From positions 1 to 5,546 of the forward strand of contig CAMASZ010000090.1 in NCBI GenBank assembly GCA_945861125.1: a DNA stretch of 5,546 bases, written 5' to 3'. A program made the position numbers and the translations under genes. Below are positions 1 through 4,775 of this stretch, piece by piece (the stretch's first letter is position 1; every line of letters starts with the position of its first letter). The notes beneath the pieces are model-generated. The model was not told the origin of the DNA, ran no database searches, and was given only the letters and a program-made list of their open reading frames with translations. This stretch comes from Rickettsia typhi. Lineage in GTDB: Bacteria; Pseudomonadota; Alphaproteobacteria; Rickettsiales; UBA1997.

Positions 1-146
1 AAATTGTCATCTGTAGTCGTTCCACCAGTAGTTTGTGCTATGGCCTGGGAGCTAGGGTTATTTAAGACAATTCCAATTACCATTGGAGCTAGTAATAACG
101 ATAAAACCAAAAGGGATGATATTTTAAAAATATTTAGTTTGTTCAT
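1..146 (-). CDS. N-terminal fragment of an exported protein with a signal peptide (3' end beyond window)
   Basis: An open frame starts at ATG 146-144 and runs off the window after 48 codons. The N-terminus looks like a Sec signal peptide: a short basic n-region (MNKLNIFK), a hydrophobic core of about 20 residues (roughly 9-28, LLVLSLLLAP then MVIGIVL), a polar c-region, and an AIA motif at residues 35-37. This predicts signal peptidase I cleavage before Q38. The mature protein begins with a Thr/Gly-rich stretch (QTTGGTTTDDN), so the product is probably periplasmic, surface or outer-membrane; there is no lipobox cysteine. No clear Shine-Dalgarno site precedes the ATG. The gene follows murB after 101 nt on the same strand. 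The family cannot be recognised from this much sequence. It is not an evident Ddl or FtsQ, the usual neighbours downstream of murB. Confidence 0.7.
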   Translation of the reverse strand, partial: MNKLNIFKISSLLVLSLLLAPMVIGIVLNNPSSQAIAQTTGGTTTDDN

Positions 147-205
147 ATAGTTAGTTAATAATTAGATGTTGAAGATTTTTTAACTTTTTAGAATTTATGT
201 ACAAG

Positions 206-227
206 AATTTTTATTGCAATAAAAATT
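206..227. repeat. 22-bp perfect AT-rich palindrome between murB and the exported-protein gene
   Basis: The half-site AATTTTTATTG at 206-216 is followed immediately by its exact reverse complement at 217-227. As RNA it could form a 9-bp stem with a TGCA loop. It contains only A/U pairs in the stem and is not followed by a T-run on the minus strand (CTTGTAC follows), so it is a poor intrinsic terminator for murB. It could equally be an operator for the exported-protein gene, or chance in AT-rich DNA. The rest of the 147-247 spacer shows no gene and no convincing promoter. Confidence 0.35.
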
Positions 228-247
228 TTAAAAAAAATTAAAATAAA

Positions 248-1135
248 TTATTTTATTATTTTTATTTCCCATTCTAAATCAATTTTACAAATTTCTTTAA
301 CCTTCCTTTGCACTTCATAACCAAGACTTATTAAATCGCTAGCTTTGGCATTTCCTTTATTTATTAAAAAATTACAATGCTTTGTTGAAACTTGCGCATC
401 GCCTATTGTTAAACCTCTACAACCAGATTTATCAATTAATTCCCATGCTTTAAGATTTAAAGGATTTTTAAAAGTACTACCTCCAGTCTTTGCTCTAATT
501 GGTTGAGTAATTTCTCTTTGAGTTTGAAATTGGATTATTTTTTGTAAAACATTTTCAGATGAAGATTTTTCAACACTAAAAGAAGCCTCAAGAAAAATAA
601 AATTTTTAGCAATCTTATTGCCCCTATAAAAAAAACCAAAATCTTTATTATCAATTTTCAAAATATCTCCTTGATAGTTTATTGCTTTGGCGGATATTAG
701 AAATTGAGAAATATCAGATCCATAGCATCCAGCATTCATTGCCAGCGCGCCGCCAACCGAACCCGGAATTCCAGTTAAAAATTCTAAATTACTCAAGCCA
801 TTATTTTTGCAATATAAAGCTACGTTACCACAAAGCATTGCCGAGCCAACATTTAAAATATTATCTTGATGATTTATTTTAGCAAAAGAGCTGTCGAGCT
901 TTATAACTACACCCTTAACTCCATCGTCACTTATTATTACATTTGATCCTGCACCTATTATGTTAATAGCAATTTTTTTGGAAATATTTTTTAAAAAAAA
1001 TTTTAAATCATCGATATTAGCTGGCTTAAAAACTATTTCAGCATTTCCGCCAACATCAAACCAGGTTTTTATTTTACAATTTTGACGATAAACACCTTGA
1101 ATTTTTGGCAATTTATCAATTAGATTTTCATTCAT
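248..1135 (-). CDS. murB: UDP-N-acetylenolpyruvoylglucosamine reductase MurB
   Basis: This cytoplasmic FAD enzyme reduces UDP-GlcNAc-enolpyruvate to UDP-MurNAc with NADPH, the second committed step of peptidoglycan synthesis. At 295 aa it has the full length of the shorter MurB class. Visible motifs in order are the FAD-binding segment TWFDVGGNAEIVFKP (24-38), GAGSNVIISDDG (61-72), the flavin-contacting TGIPGSVGGALAMNAG (121-136), YRG (170-172), the active-site loop GGSTFKNP (218-225) with S220 as expected proton donor, and the C-terminal LEWEI (287-291), where E290 aligns with the family's catalytic glutamate. All key residues are present, so the enzyme should be active and the organism probably makes cell-wall precursors. 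The ATG at 1135-1133 overlaps the trmB TGA as ATGA, and no Shine-Dalgarno site is visible, suggesting translational coupling to trmB. In many alphaproteobacteria murB sits with murC and ddl in the division/cell-wall cluster; here its neighbours are different. Confidence 0.97.
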   Translation of the reverse strand: MNENLIDKLPKIQGVYRQNCKIKTWFDVGGNAEIVFKPANIDDLKFFLKNISKKIAINIIGAGSNVIISDDGVKGVVIKLDSSFAKINHQDNILNVGSAMLCGNVALYCKNNGLSNLEFLTGIPGSVGGALAMNAGCYGSDISQFLISAKAINYQGDILKIDNKDFGFFYRGNKIAKNFIFLEASFSVEKSSSENVLQKIIQFQTQREITQPIRAKTGGSTFKNPLNLKAWELIDKSGCRGLTIGDAQVSTKHCNFLINKGNAKASDLISLGYEVQRKVKEICKIDLEWEIKIIK

Positions 1136-1812
1136 TTTTTTGTTTGTAAAATATAGATTGAAGGTTCCCTACCCTCTTCTATTGCCTTTTTTTGATATTT
1201 AGTTTCTAACCAATCATTAGGAAAAGTTTTCCAATCATATTTAGAATCGGCTAACCATTTAAAATGTTTACAATTTAAAACCACATTCAAAATCCAAGTC
1301 TTGTATGAATTATGATCTGTTGCAATCATTATTTTTGAATTGTCTTTAATTTTTTTAAATAAAACAGAATCTAAAAAGTCAACACTGATTAATCTTCTTT
1401 TAAAATGCTTTATTTTAGGCCAAGGATCAGGAAATAATATATATATTTCGTCAAAAAAATTATCTGGAAATAATTTAATTAAATGTCTTATATCTTCACG
1501 GGAAATTTTAATATTTAACAATTCATCTTTTTCTAAATTATTCAGCAAATTAGCTACACCATTAATATGAGGCTCGCAACCATAAAAAGAAATTTGTGGG
1601 TATTTTTTTGCCCGATAAAAAATAAAATCGCCAAAACCAAAGCCTATCTCCAAAATATTTTTACCGTGCAAATTAAAATTTTGATTTATTAAATATTTTG
1701 GTAATAATTCATTAATTAAACGCTTTTTATTGCTTGATAATTTTCGACTTTTTATTCTTCCGAAACTTCTAACTAATTTTTCATTGGCAGAGCTTTTTAA
1801 CTCTTGATTCAT
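1132..1812 (-). CDS. trmB: tRNA (guanine-N7-)-methyltransferase TrmB
   Basis: This SAM-dependent enzyme makes m7G at position 46 in the tRNA variable loop. The ATG at 1812-1810 gives 226 aa and is preceded by GAGGG (1821-1825) at an 8-nt spacing, one of the few good ribosome sites in the window. An upstream in-frame ATG (1854) would add 14 residues and lacks this support. Motifs are the N-terminal basic segment SFGRIKSRKLS (16-26), SAM motif EIGFGFGDF (55-63), the acidic residue E80 after motif II, the family signature LFPDPWPKIKHFKRR (126-140), TDH (165-167), and the C-terminal TKYQKKAIEEGREP region (204-217) that matches the usual T-(K/R)-(Y/F)-E segment with Q in place of E. The start lies inside the 3' end of rpiB (32-nt overlap, different frame), so the two are probably coupled. 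The TGA overlaps the murB ATG by 4 nt. Confidence 0.95.
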   Translation of the reverse strand: MNQELKSSANEKLVRSFGRIKSRKLSSNKKRLINELLPKYLINQNFNLHGKNILEIGFGFGDFIFYRAKKYPQISFYGCEPHINGVANLLNNLEKDELLNIKISREDIRHLIKLFPDNFFDEIYILFPDPWPKIKHFKRRLISVDFLDSVLFKKIKDNSKIMIATDHNSYKTWILNVVLNCKHFKWLADSKYDWKTFPNDWLETKYQKKAIEEGREPSIYILQTKK

Positions 1813-2230
1813 GACGATTACCCTCAAATTTTTCTGATAAAAAACTTTTAACAATCTTTAATGCAACATTATTACTTATATATCTTGAACCCAAACAAAT
1901 TACATTAGCATTATTGTGTGCTCTTGCTTTTTTTGCCAATGATACATTATAGCACAAGGCGGCTCTGATATGTTTAAATCTGTTGGCAGCAATTGAAACA
2001 CCAATACCACTACCACAAATCAAAATACCAAATTCACCCTTAAGATTTTGACATAATTTTTTGGCGTAATCGGGGTAATCAACAGATTTTTCTGAAGATT
2101 GGCAACCAAGATCAACAATTTCAAAATCTTGATTTAATAATTTGGTTTTAAGAAATTCTTTCATTTCATAACCAGCATGATCACAGGCAATAATAATTTT
2201 ATTTGGAAAGAAAGAGGAATTTTTTGTCAC
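1781..2230 (-). CDS. rpiB: Ribose-5-phosphate isomerase B
   Basis: RpiB interconverts ribose 5-phosphate and ribulose 5-phosphate in the non-oxidative pentose-phosphate pathway, supplying ribose for nucleotides. The 149-aa product belongs to the RpiB/LacAB family. It shows DHAG (17-20), DYPD (51-54), CGSGIG (72-77) with C72 as expected catalytic cysteine, HNNANVICLG (105-114) with the ring-opening H105, and a C-terminal FEGNRHESR (135-143) with phosphate-binding arginines. The start is a GTG at 2230-2228, the first possible start after an in-frame TAG five codons upstream; the next ATG would remove the DHAG motif. This leaves a slightly long N-terminus (about 8 extra residues) compared with typical members. 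No clear ribosome-binding site is seen. It lies 52 nt after rpsI and overlaps trmB by 32 nt. Confidence 0.95.
   Translation of the reverse strand: MTKNSSFFPNKIIIACDHAGYEMKEFLKTKLLNQDFEIVDLGCQSSEKSVDYPDYAKKLCQNLKGEFGILICGSGIGVSIAANRFKHIRAALCYNVSLAKKARAHNNANVICLGSRYISNNVALKIVKSFLSEKFEGNRHESRVKKLCQ
1813..1825 (-). promoter_or_regulatory. Ribosome-binding site of trmB, embedded in the rpiB coding sequence
   Basis: Read on the minus strand, GAGGG (1825-1821) lies 8 nt before the ATG at 1812. It falls in the codons for E136-G137 of RpiB, within the conserved FEGNRH stretch. Most genes in this window lack a recognisable Shine-Dalgarno site, so this one stands out and decides the trmB start. Confidence 0.7.
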
Positions 2231-2245
2231 AAAAATAAAGAACTA

Positions 2246-2275
2246 TTTAAACAATTTTTAAAAGCTTGTTTTAAA
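2246..2275 (-). terminator. Weak hairpin between rpsI and rpiB, possible attenuator
   Basis: On the minus strand the arms TTTAAAACAA (2275-2266) and TTGTTTAAA (2254-2246) pair with one bulged A around an 11-nt loop. A T-rich stretch (TAGTTCTTTATTTTT) follows up to the rpiB start. The stem is almost all A/U, so it would be weak. It could reduce transcription from the highly expressed ribosomal pair into rpiB-trmB-murB, or be chance in AT-rich DNA. Confidence 0.25.
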
Positions 2276-2282
2276 AACTAGA

Positions 2283-2750
2283 CTAACGCTTACGATAAGT
2301 TTGACCCTTACGAGCTTTTTTATAACCATACTTCTTGCGCTCAACAACCCTAGGATCACGAGTAAGAAAACCATTTAATCTAAGGGCCTTATGAGAATCT
2401 GGACTATATAACACTATAGCTTTACTGATTCCATGAGCAAGAGCTCCAGCTTGGCCACTTTTTCCACCGCCATTAATATTTGAAATCACGTCAAATTTAT
2501 CTTCATTTTTGGAAGAAATAAATGGAGCCTTAACTAAGTTAACTAGGATTTCTCTTCCAAAGTATTTTTTTGCATCTAGCCCATTGACAGTAATTTTACC
2601 AGTACCTTTTTTGATCCAAACTTTTGCAACAGCGTTTTTTCTTTTGCCAGTAGCGTATGAGCGACCATATTTATCAATTTCTTGATGTTTTTTTATATCA
2701 GAGGACTTTTCTTTAATTTCTATAATTTTTTCTTTAACGATTTTTGACAT
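2283..2750 (-). CDS. rpsI: 30S ribosomal protein S9 (uS9)
   Basis: uS9 is a small-subunit head protein whose C-terminal tail reaches the P-site tRNA anticodon stem-loop. The 155-aa product has a lysine-rich N-terminal extension (1-29) and then GRSYATGKRKNAVAKVWI (29-46), the arrangement seen in alphaproteobacteria. Next come GTGKITVNG (49-57), GGGKSGQAGALAHGISKA (94-111), and LTRDPRVVERKKYG (129-142). The tail is KKARKGQTYRKR: it keeps the terminal Lys-Arg but has Arg where the usual ending is S-K-R. ATG at 2750-2748 lies 4 nt after the rplM stop, the standard rplM-rpsI pair. No Shine-Dalgarno site is seen in the A-rich spacer. The stop codon is TAG. Confidence 0.97.
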   Translation of the reverse strand: MSKIVKEKIIEIKEKSSDIKKHQEIDKYGRSYATGKRKNAVAKVWIKKGTGKITVNGLDAKKYFGREILVNLVKAPFISSKNEDKFDVISNINGGGKSGQAGALAHGISKAIVLYSPDSHKALRLNGFLTRDPRVVERKKYGYKKARKGQTYRKR

Positions 2751-2754
2751 ATTT

Positions 2755-3222
2755 TTAATTGTTTATTTTATTTTTGCGATTCATTTTGGCAATATCTAGT
2801 TGCTGAGGAGTTTGACCTTGATGCTTATGATTGGGACCTTTATAAATATGAAGATTTAACATTATATCTCTTTGCAACGGTCCGCGGGACATCATGCGTG
2901 AAACTGCATATTCAATTATTCTTTCAGGATAATTTCCTTCAATAATTTGGCGAGCAGTTCTATTTTTTATTCCCCCTGGATAACCAGTGTGCCAATGATA
3001 AAGCTTTTCGGCATATTTTTTGCCAGTGAATTTTATTTTTTCAGCATTAACTATAACAACATGATCTCCACAGTTTTGATTAGGTGTAAATGTTGGCTTA
3101 TGCTTGCCACGAAGAATTTTAGCTACAATTGAGGCAAGACGACCCACAACCAAACCCTCAGCATCAATTATCCACCATTTTTTTTCTATAGTACTAGGCG
3201 TGGCAACAAACGTTTTTGACAT
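2755..3222 (-). CDS. rplM: 50S ribosomal protein L13 (uL13)
   Basis: uL13 is an early-assembling large-subunit protein that binds 23S rRNA. The 155-aa product shows the family segments in order: [18 protein letters not shown] (14-31), [17 protein letters not shown] (37-53), [15 protein letters not shown] (55-69), the HTGYPGG motif (78-84), and [15 protein letters not shown] (106-120) leading into [17 protein letters not shown] (124-140). It ends in MNRKNKINN. Length and motifs are normal for alphaproteobacteria. It is the first gene of the rplM-rpsI-rpiB-trmB-murB cluster, with a promoter candidate about 60-85 nt upstream. No Shine-Dalgarno site is visible before the ATG at 3222-3220. Confidence 0.97.
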   Translation of the reverse strand: MSKTFVATPSTIEKKWWIIDAEGLVVGRLASIVAKILRGKHKPTFTPNQNCGDHVVIVNAEKIKFTGKKYAEKLYHWHTGYPGGIKNRTARQIIEGNYPERIIEYAVSRMMSRGPLQRDIMLNLHIYKGPNHKHQGQTPQQLDIAKMNRKNKINN

Positions 3223-3280
3223 AATTTAGATTAGTAATTATTAATAGATATTATCTTTGGTTTAGTAAAAAGAGCTGTCA

Positions 3281-3308
3281 ATTATGATTATTTTATAAAA
3301 AAAGTCAA
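3281..3308 (-). promoter_or_regulatory. Sigma-70-type promoter of the rplM-rpsI cluster
   Basis: On the minus strand TTGACT (3308-3303, 5 of 6 consensus) is separated by 16 nt from CATAAT (3286-3281, 5 of 6). This predicts a start near 3274 and an AT-rich leader of about 50 nt before rplM. A second, perfect -35, TTGACA (3281-3276), abuts this -10 by one base and could pair with GATAAT (3255-3250), but only across a long 20-nt spacer, so it is a weaker option. The first -35 also sits in a small inverted repeat (AAAAAGT at 3299-3305 and ACTTTTT at 3309-3315), which with the following T-run might act as a weak terminator for the acetyltransferase gene upstream. Confidence 0.5.
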
Positions 3309-3384
3309 ACTTTTTAATTTTAATAAAAATATATCATCAAAACTTTATAATATTTCTCATTTTAAATTACAGCACTGTAGCAAG

Positions 3385-3401
3385 TCATCAAATTTTGATG
3401 A
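3385..3401. repeat. Dyad TCATCAAA-T-TTTGATGA with a third copy nearby
   Basis: Two 8-nt arms, TCATCAAA (3385-3392) and TTTGATGA (3394-3401), flank a single base. A further TCATCAAA occurs at 3334-3341. A shorter dyad, TACAG-CA-CTGTA (3368-3379), lies between them. The group sits just downstream of the acetyltransferase stop codon and upstream of the rplM promoter, where it could be an operator or an RNA hairpin. No T-run follows on the minus strand, so it is not a convincing terminator. The rest of the 3223-3424 gap shows no coding sequence. Confidence 0.4.
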
Positions 3402-3424
3402 TTTATGAAAGAGAGGCTTGGCAA

Positions 3425-4012
3425 TTAAAAATAGCGCAGTAAATCTTTTTTTAAAAAACTAAAAAAATAAACATCAACAAATCTGCCACGATGATATCTA
3501 TGTTCACGAAGAATTCCTTCCATGGTAAAGCCAACTTTTAGCAACAAGTTTTTAGAAGCTATATTATCAACTGCAACAGAAGCCTCCATTCTATTGATAT
3601 CCCAATTGTTAAAACTATATTCAATAATTTTTTTTAAAGATTGATAGGTAATGCCAAGGCGCCAATATTCTTTTGCAAGATCATAACTTATCTCAATTCT
3701 TTTTTGATATTTATTATATCCCGAAATACCGATAGATCCAATCATTTTATTTGATATCTTATCGGCTATTGCAAAATAAGCTCCATCTCCGTAATAAAAA
3801 ATTTGCCGCCAATAGTAAAGCTCATGCTTAGCTTCTTCTATATTTTGCGGTATCTTACATAAAATATATTTGTTAACTTCTGGATCAGAATAATAATTAA
3901 AAAAACTTTCAATATCCTGATCTAATTTTTCTCTTAAAACAAAATTACCCATATCAAAAAATGGAAAAACTTTTTGCGGAGCGGCATTTTGAACAGAATA
4001 ATTTTTATTCAT
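3425..4012 (-). CDS. GNAT-family N-acetyltransferase, RimJ/RimL type
   Basis: The 195-aa product matches the RimJ/RimL-like GNAT group (Acetyltransf_3 fold), which transfers acetyl from acetyl-CoA to amino groups, often the N-terminus of ribosomal proteins; the substrate here is unknown. Visible features are FVLREKLDQDIESFFNYYSDPEV (24-46), IGSIGISGYN (91-100) on the central strand, ISYDLAKEYWRLGITYQSLKK (108-128) at the acetyl-CoA loop, and the C-terminal hallmark NIASKNLLLKVGFTMEGILRE (150-170) followed by HRGRFVDVYFFS (174-185). The acetyl-CoA loop is degenerate: the usual YWGxGYxTEA pattern reads YWRLGITYQSL here, losing the first glycine and the glutamate. Reduced activity or altered cofactor contacts are possible, but the rest of the fold is intact. 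ATG 4012-4010 has no visible Shine-Dalgarno site. The gene stands alone between two gaps, ahead of rplM; a link to ribosomal protein acetylation is suggestive only. Confidence 0.85.
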   Translation of the reverse strand: MNKNYSVQNAAPQKVFPFFDMGNFVLREKLDQDIESFFNYYSDPEVNKYILCKIPQNIEEAKHELYYWRQIFYYGDGAYFAIADKISNKMIGSIGISGYNKYQKRIEISYDLAKEYWRLGITYQSLKKIIEYSFNNWDINRMEASVAVDNIASKNLLLKVGFTMEGILREHRYHRGRFVDVYFFSFLKKDLLRYF

Positions 4013-4214
4013 ATGGATATATAAAAATTTTACTAAATTTTATTAGCAAAGGGTTTATATTTTGATAGAGTTTTAGGACTTTTTTGAAAAAACAAACAAA
4101 TCCTATTTTAAAATAGGAAATGACATAATACCAAATCCAATCTTTAAATGTTTGTATAGAATTACAAATTCTAACTTCATATTTTTTGTTAAAAATCTCT
4201 AAAAAACTTTTTAT
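4005..4214 (-). pseudogene. 69-codon open frame without a standard start, possible gene remnant
   Basis: On the minus strand the frame from 4214 to the TAA at 4007-4005 is free of stops for 69 codons, although the sequence is very AT-rich and stops should be frequent. It has no ATG or GTG; the only TTG (4049-4047) is near the end. The conceptual product is aromatic and lysine-rich (for example KYEVRICNSIQTFKDWIWYYV, early in the frame). It overlaps the acetyltransferase start by 8 nt and has no recognised homology. It could be the tail of a decayed gene whose front was lost, perhaps frameshifted relative to the 19-codon ORF just upstream, or simply chance. Confidence 0.22.
4087..4118 (-). terminator. 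Possible Rho-independent terminator after the ffh-ratA transcript
   Basis: The perfect palindrome TCCTATTTTAAAATAGGA (4101-4118) can fold into a 7-bp stem with a TTAA loop. On the minus strand it is followed directly by TTTGTTTGTTTTTT (4100-4087), a T-rich tract interrupted by two G. The stem has only two G-C pairs, so it is moderate at best. It lies about 175 nt after the ratA stop and before the acetyltransferase gene. A second hairpin, TAGAATT-ACA-AATTCTA (4157-4173), lies upstream of it without a T-run. Confidence 0.45.
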
Positions 4215-4270
4215 TCAGTCGCGCTAAAGTGAGCAACACGAGCCTCAGGCATATAGTTATACGACTTCAT
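4211..4270 (-). other. GC-richer island: 19-codon ORF or small structured RNA
   Basis: Within an otherwise very AT-rich gap, 4214-4266 is close to half G+C. On the minus strand it contains an ORF from ATG 4270-4268 to TAA 4213-4211 encoding MKSYNYMPEARVAHFSATE, which I do not recognise. There is no Shine-Dalgarno site at a useful distance. The island is also bounded by complementary arms AGTCG (4217-4221) and CGACT (4262-4266), and holds short pairs such as TGAG (4230-4233) with CTCA (4244-4247), so it could be an RNA element on either strand. It does not match tmRNA, the SRP RNA or a tRNA by eye. It starts 23 nt after the ratA stop codon. Confidence 0.3.
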
Positions 4271-4292
4271 TTTTAAATAATAAAACTCAATT

Positions 4293-4766
4293 TTAAAAAT
4301 TTTGTAAGTTTGGATTAGATTTACCATATAGTTGATAAGCCCTTTCTTCAAAGGCATTAACCATCTTTTCAACGGCTTTACCAAAAACTAACCCAATCAT
4401 TTTAGTAAGTAAATTTGAATTAAATTCAAATTCAATAAAAAATTCGATTTCGCATCGATCAAGATCAATTTTGGTAAATTTCCATTTATTTATTAGAGTT
4501 TTAAAAGGACCTTTAATTGCAACAACATCAATAAAATAGGCATCATCAGGCATAAAACCAAATTGAACATCCGAAGTATATTTTTCAAAAAAACTTTTAA
4601 AATTTATCAATAATTCGGCATGAATATTTTCATTAGAGATCTTTTCAATTATCTTTGCATTTTTACACCAAGGCAAGAACTCTGGATACTTTTCAATATC
4701 CATTACTAAATCAAACATTTTTTTTGCCGAATAAGGTAAAAATTTTTTTTCTTTAAGATGAGGCAT
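4293..4766 (-). CDS. ratA: RatA/Coq10-type START-domain protein
   Basis: The 157-aa product matches the polyketide cyclase/START family that includes E. coli RatA and mitochondrial Coq10. Family signatures are SAKKMFDLVMDIEKYPEFLPWC (13-34), the GPFKTLINKWKF segment (86-97), and a C-terminal helix TKMIGLVFGKAVEKMVNAFEERA (121-143) that closes the lipid-binding cavity. In alphaproteobacteria and mitochondria the likely role is binding ubiquinone or its precursors and supporting respiratory function. The E. coli name reflects a reported effect on ribosome subunit association and may not apply. The protein has no signal peptide or membrane segment. ATG 4766-4764 lies 9 nt after the ffh stop with no clear Shine-Dalgarno site, so it is probably co-transcribed with ffh. 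The gene symbol is given by family only. Confidence 0.9.
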   Translation of the reverse strand: MPHLKEKKFLPYSAKKMFDLVMDIEKYPEFLPWCKNAKIIEKISNENIHAELLINFKSFFEKYTSDVQFGFMPDDAYFIDVVAIKGPFKTLINKWKFTKIDLDRCEIEFFIEFEFNSNLLTKMIGLVFGKAVEKMVNAFEERAYQLYGKSNPNLQNF

Positions 4767-4775
4767 ATTAAGTTG

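Noticed and set aside
682..882. Plus-strand ORF of 66 codons
   Set aside because: It lies entirely opposite the conserved core of murB, has no recognisable product, and no ribosome site; it is a shadow frame.
1340..1570. Plus-strand ORF of 76 codons
   Set aside because: It is antisense to the conserved part of trmB, including the FPDPWPK signature, with low-complexity composition.
1813..1854. Longer trmB N-terminus starting at ATG 1854
   Set aside because: It would add 14 residues not expected for the family, extend the rpiB overlap to 74 nt, and ignore the well-placed GAGGG before the ATG at 1812.
2947..3132. Plus-strand ORF of 61 codons
   Set aside because: It is antisense to rplM, whose motifs are fully conserved on the other strand.
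3368..3379. Possible LexA-type box (ACAG/CTGT elements)
   Set aside because: The arms are in the wrong order and spacing for the enterobacterial CTGT-N8-ACAG box, and alphaproteobacterial LexA uses GTTC repeats.
4103..4180. Minus-strand 25-codon ORF (begins MKLEFVILYK)
   Set aside because: It has no ribosome site, is AT-composed like the spacer, and ends inside the putative terminator palindrome; it is probably chance.
4211..4292. tmRNA, 4.5S SRP RNA or tRNA in the GC-rich gap segment
   Set aside because: No CCA-type acceptor end, no GGTTCGA T-loop, no SRP GGAAG/AGCAGCC signature and no tag-like ALAA peptide were found.
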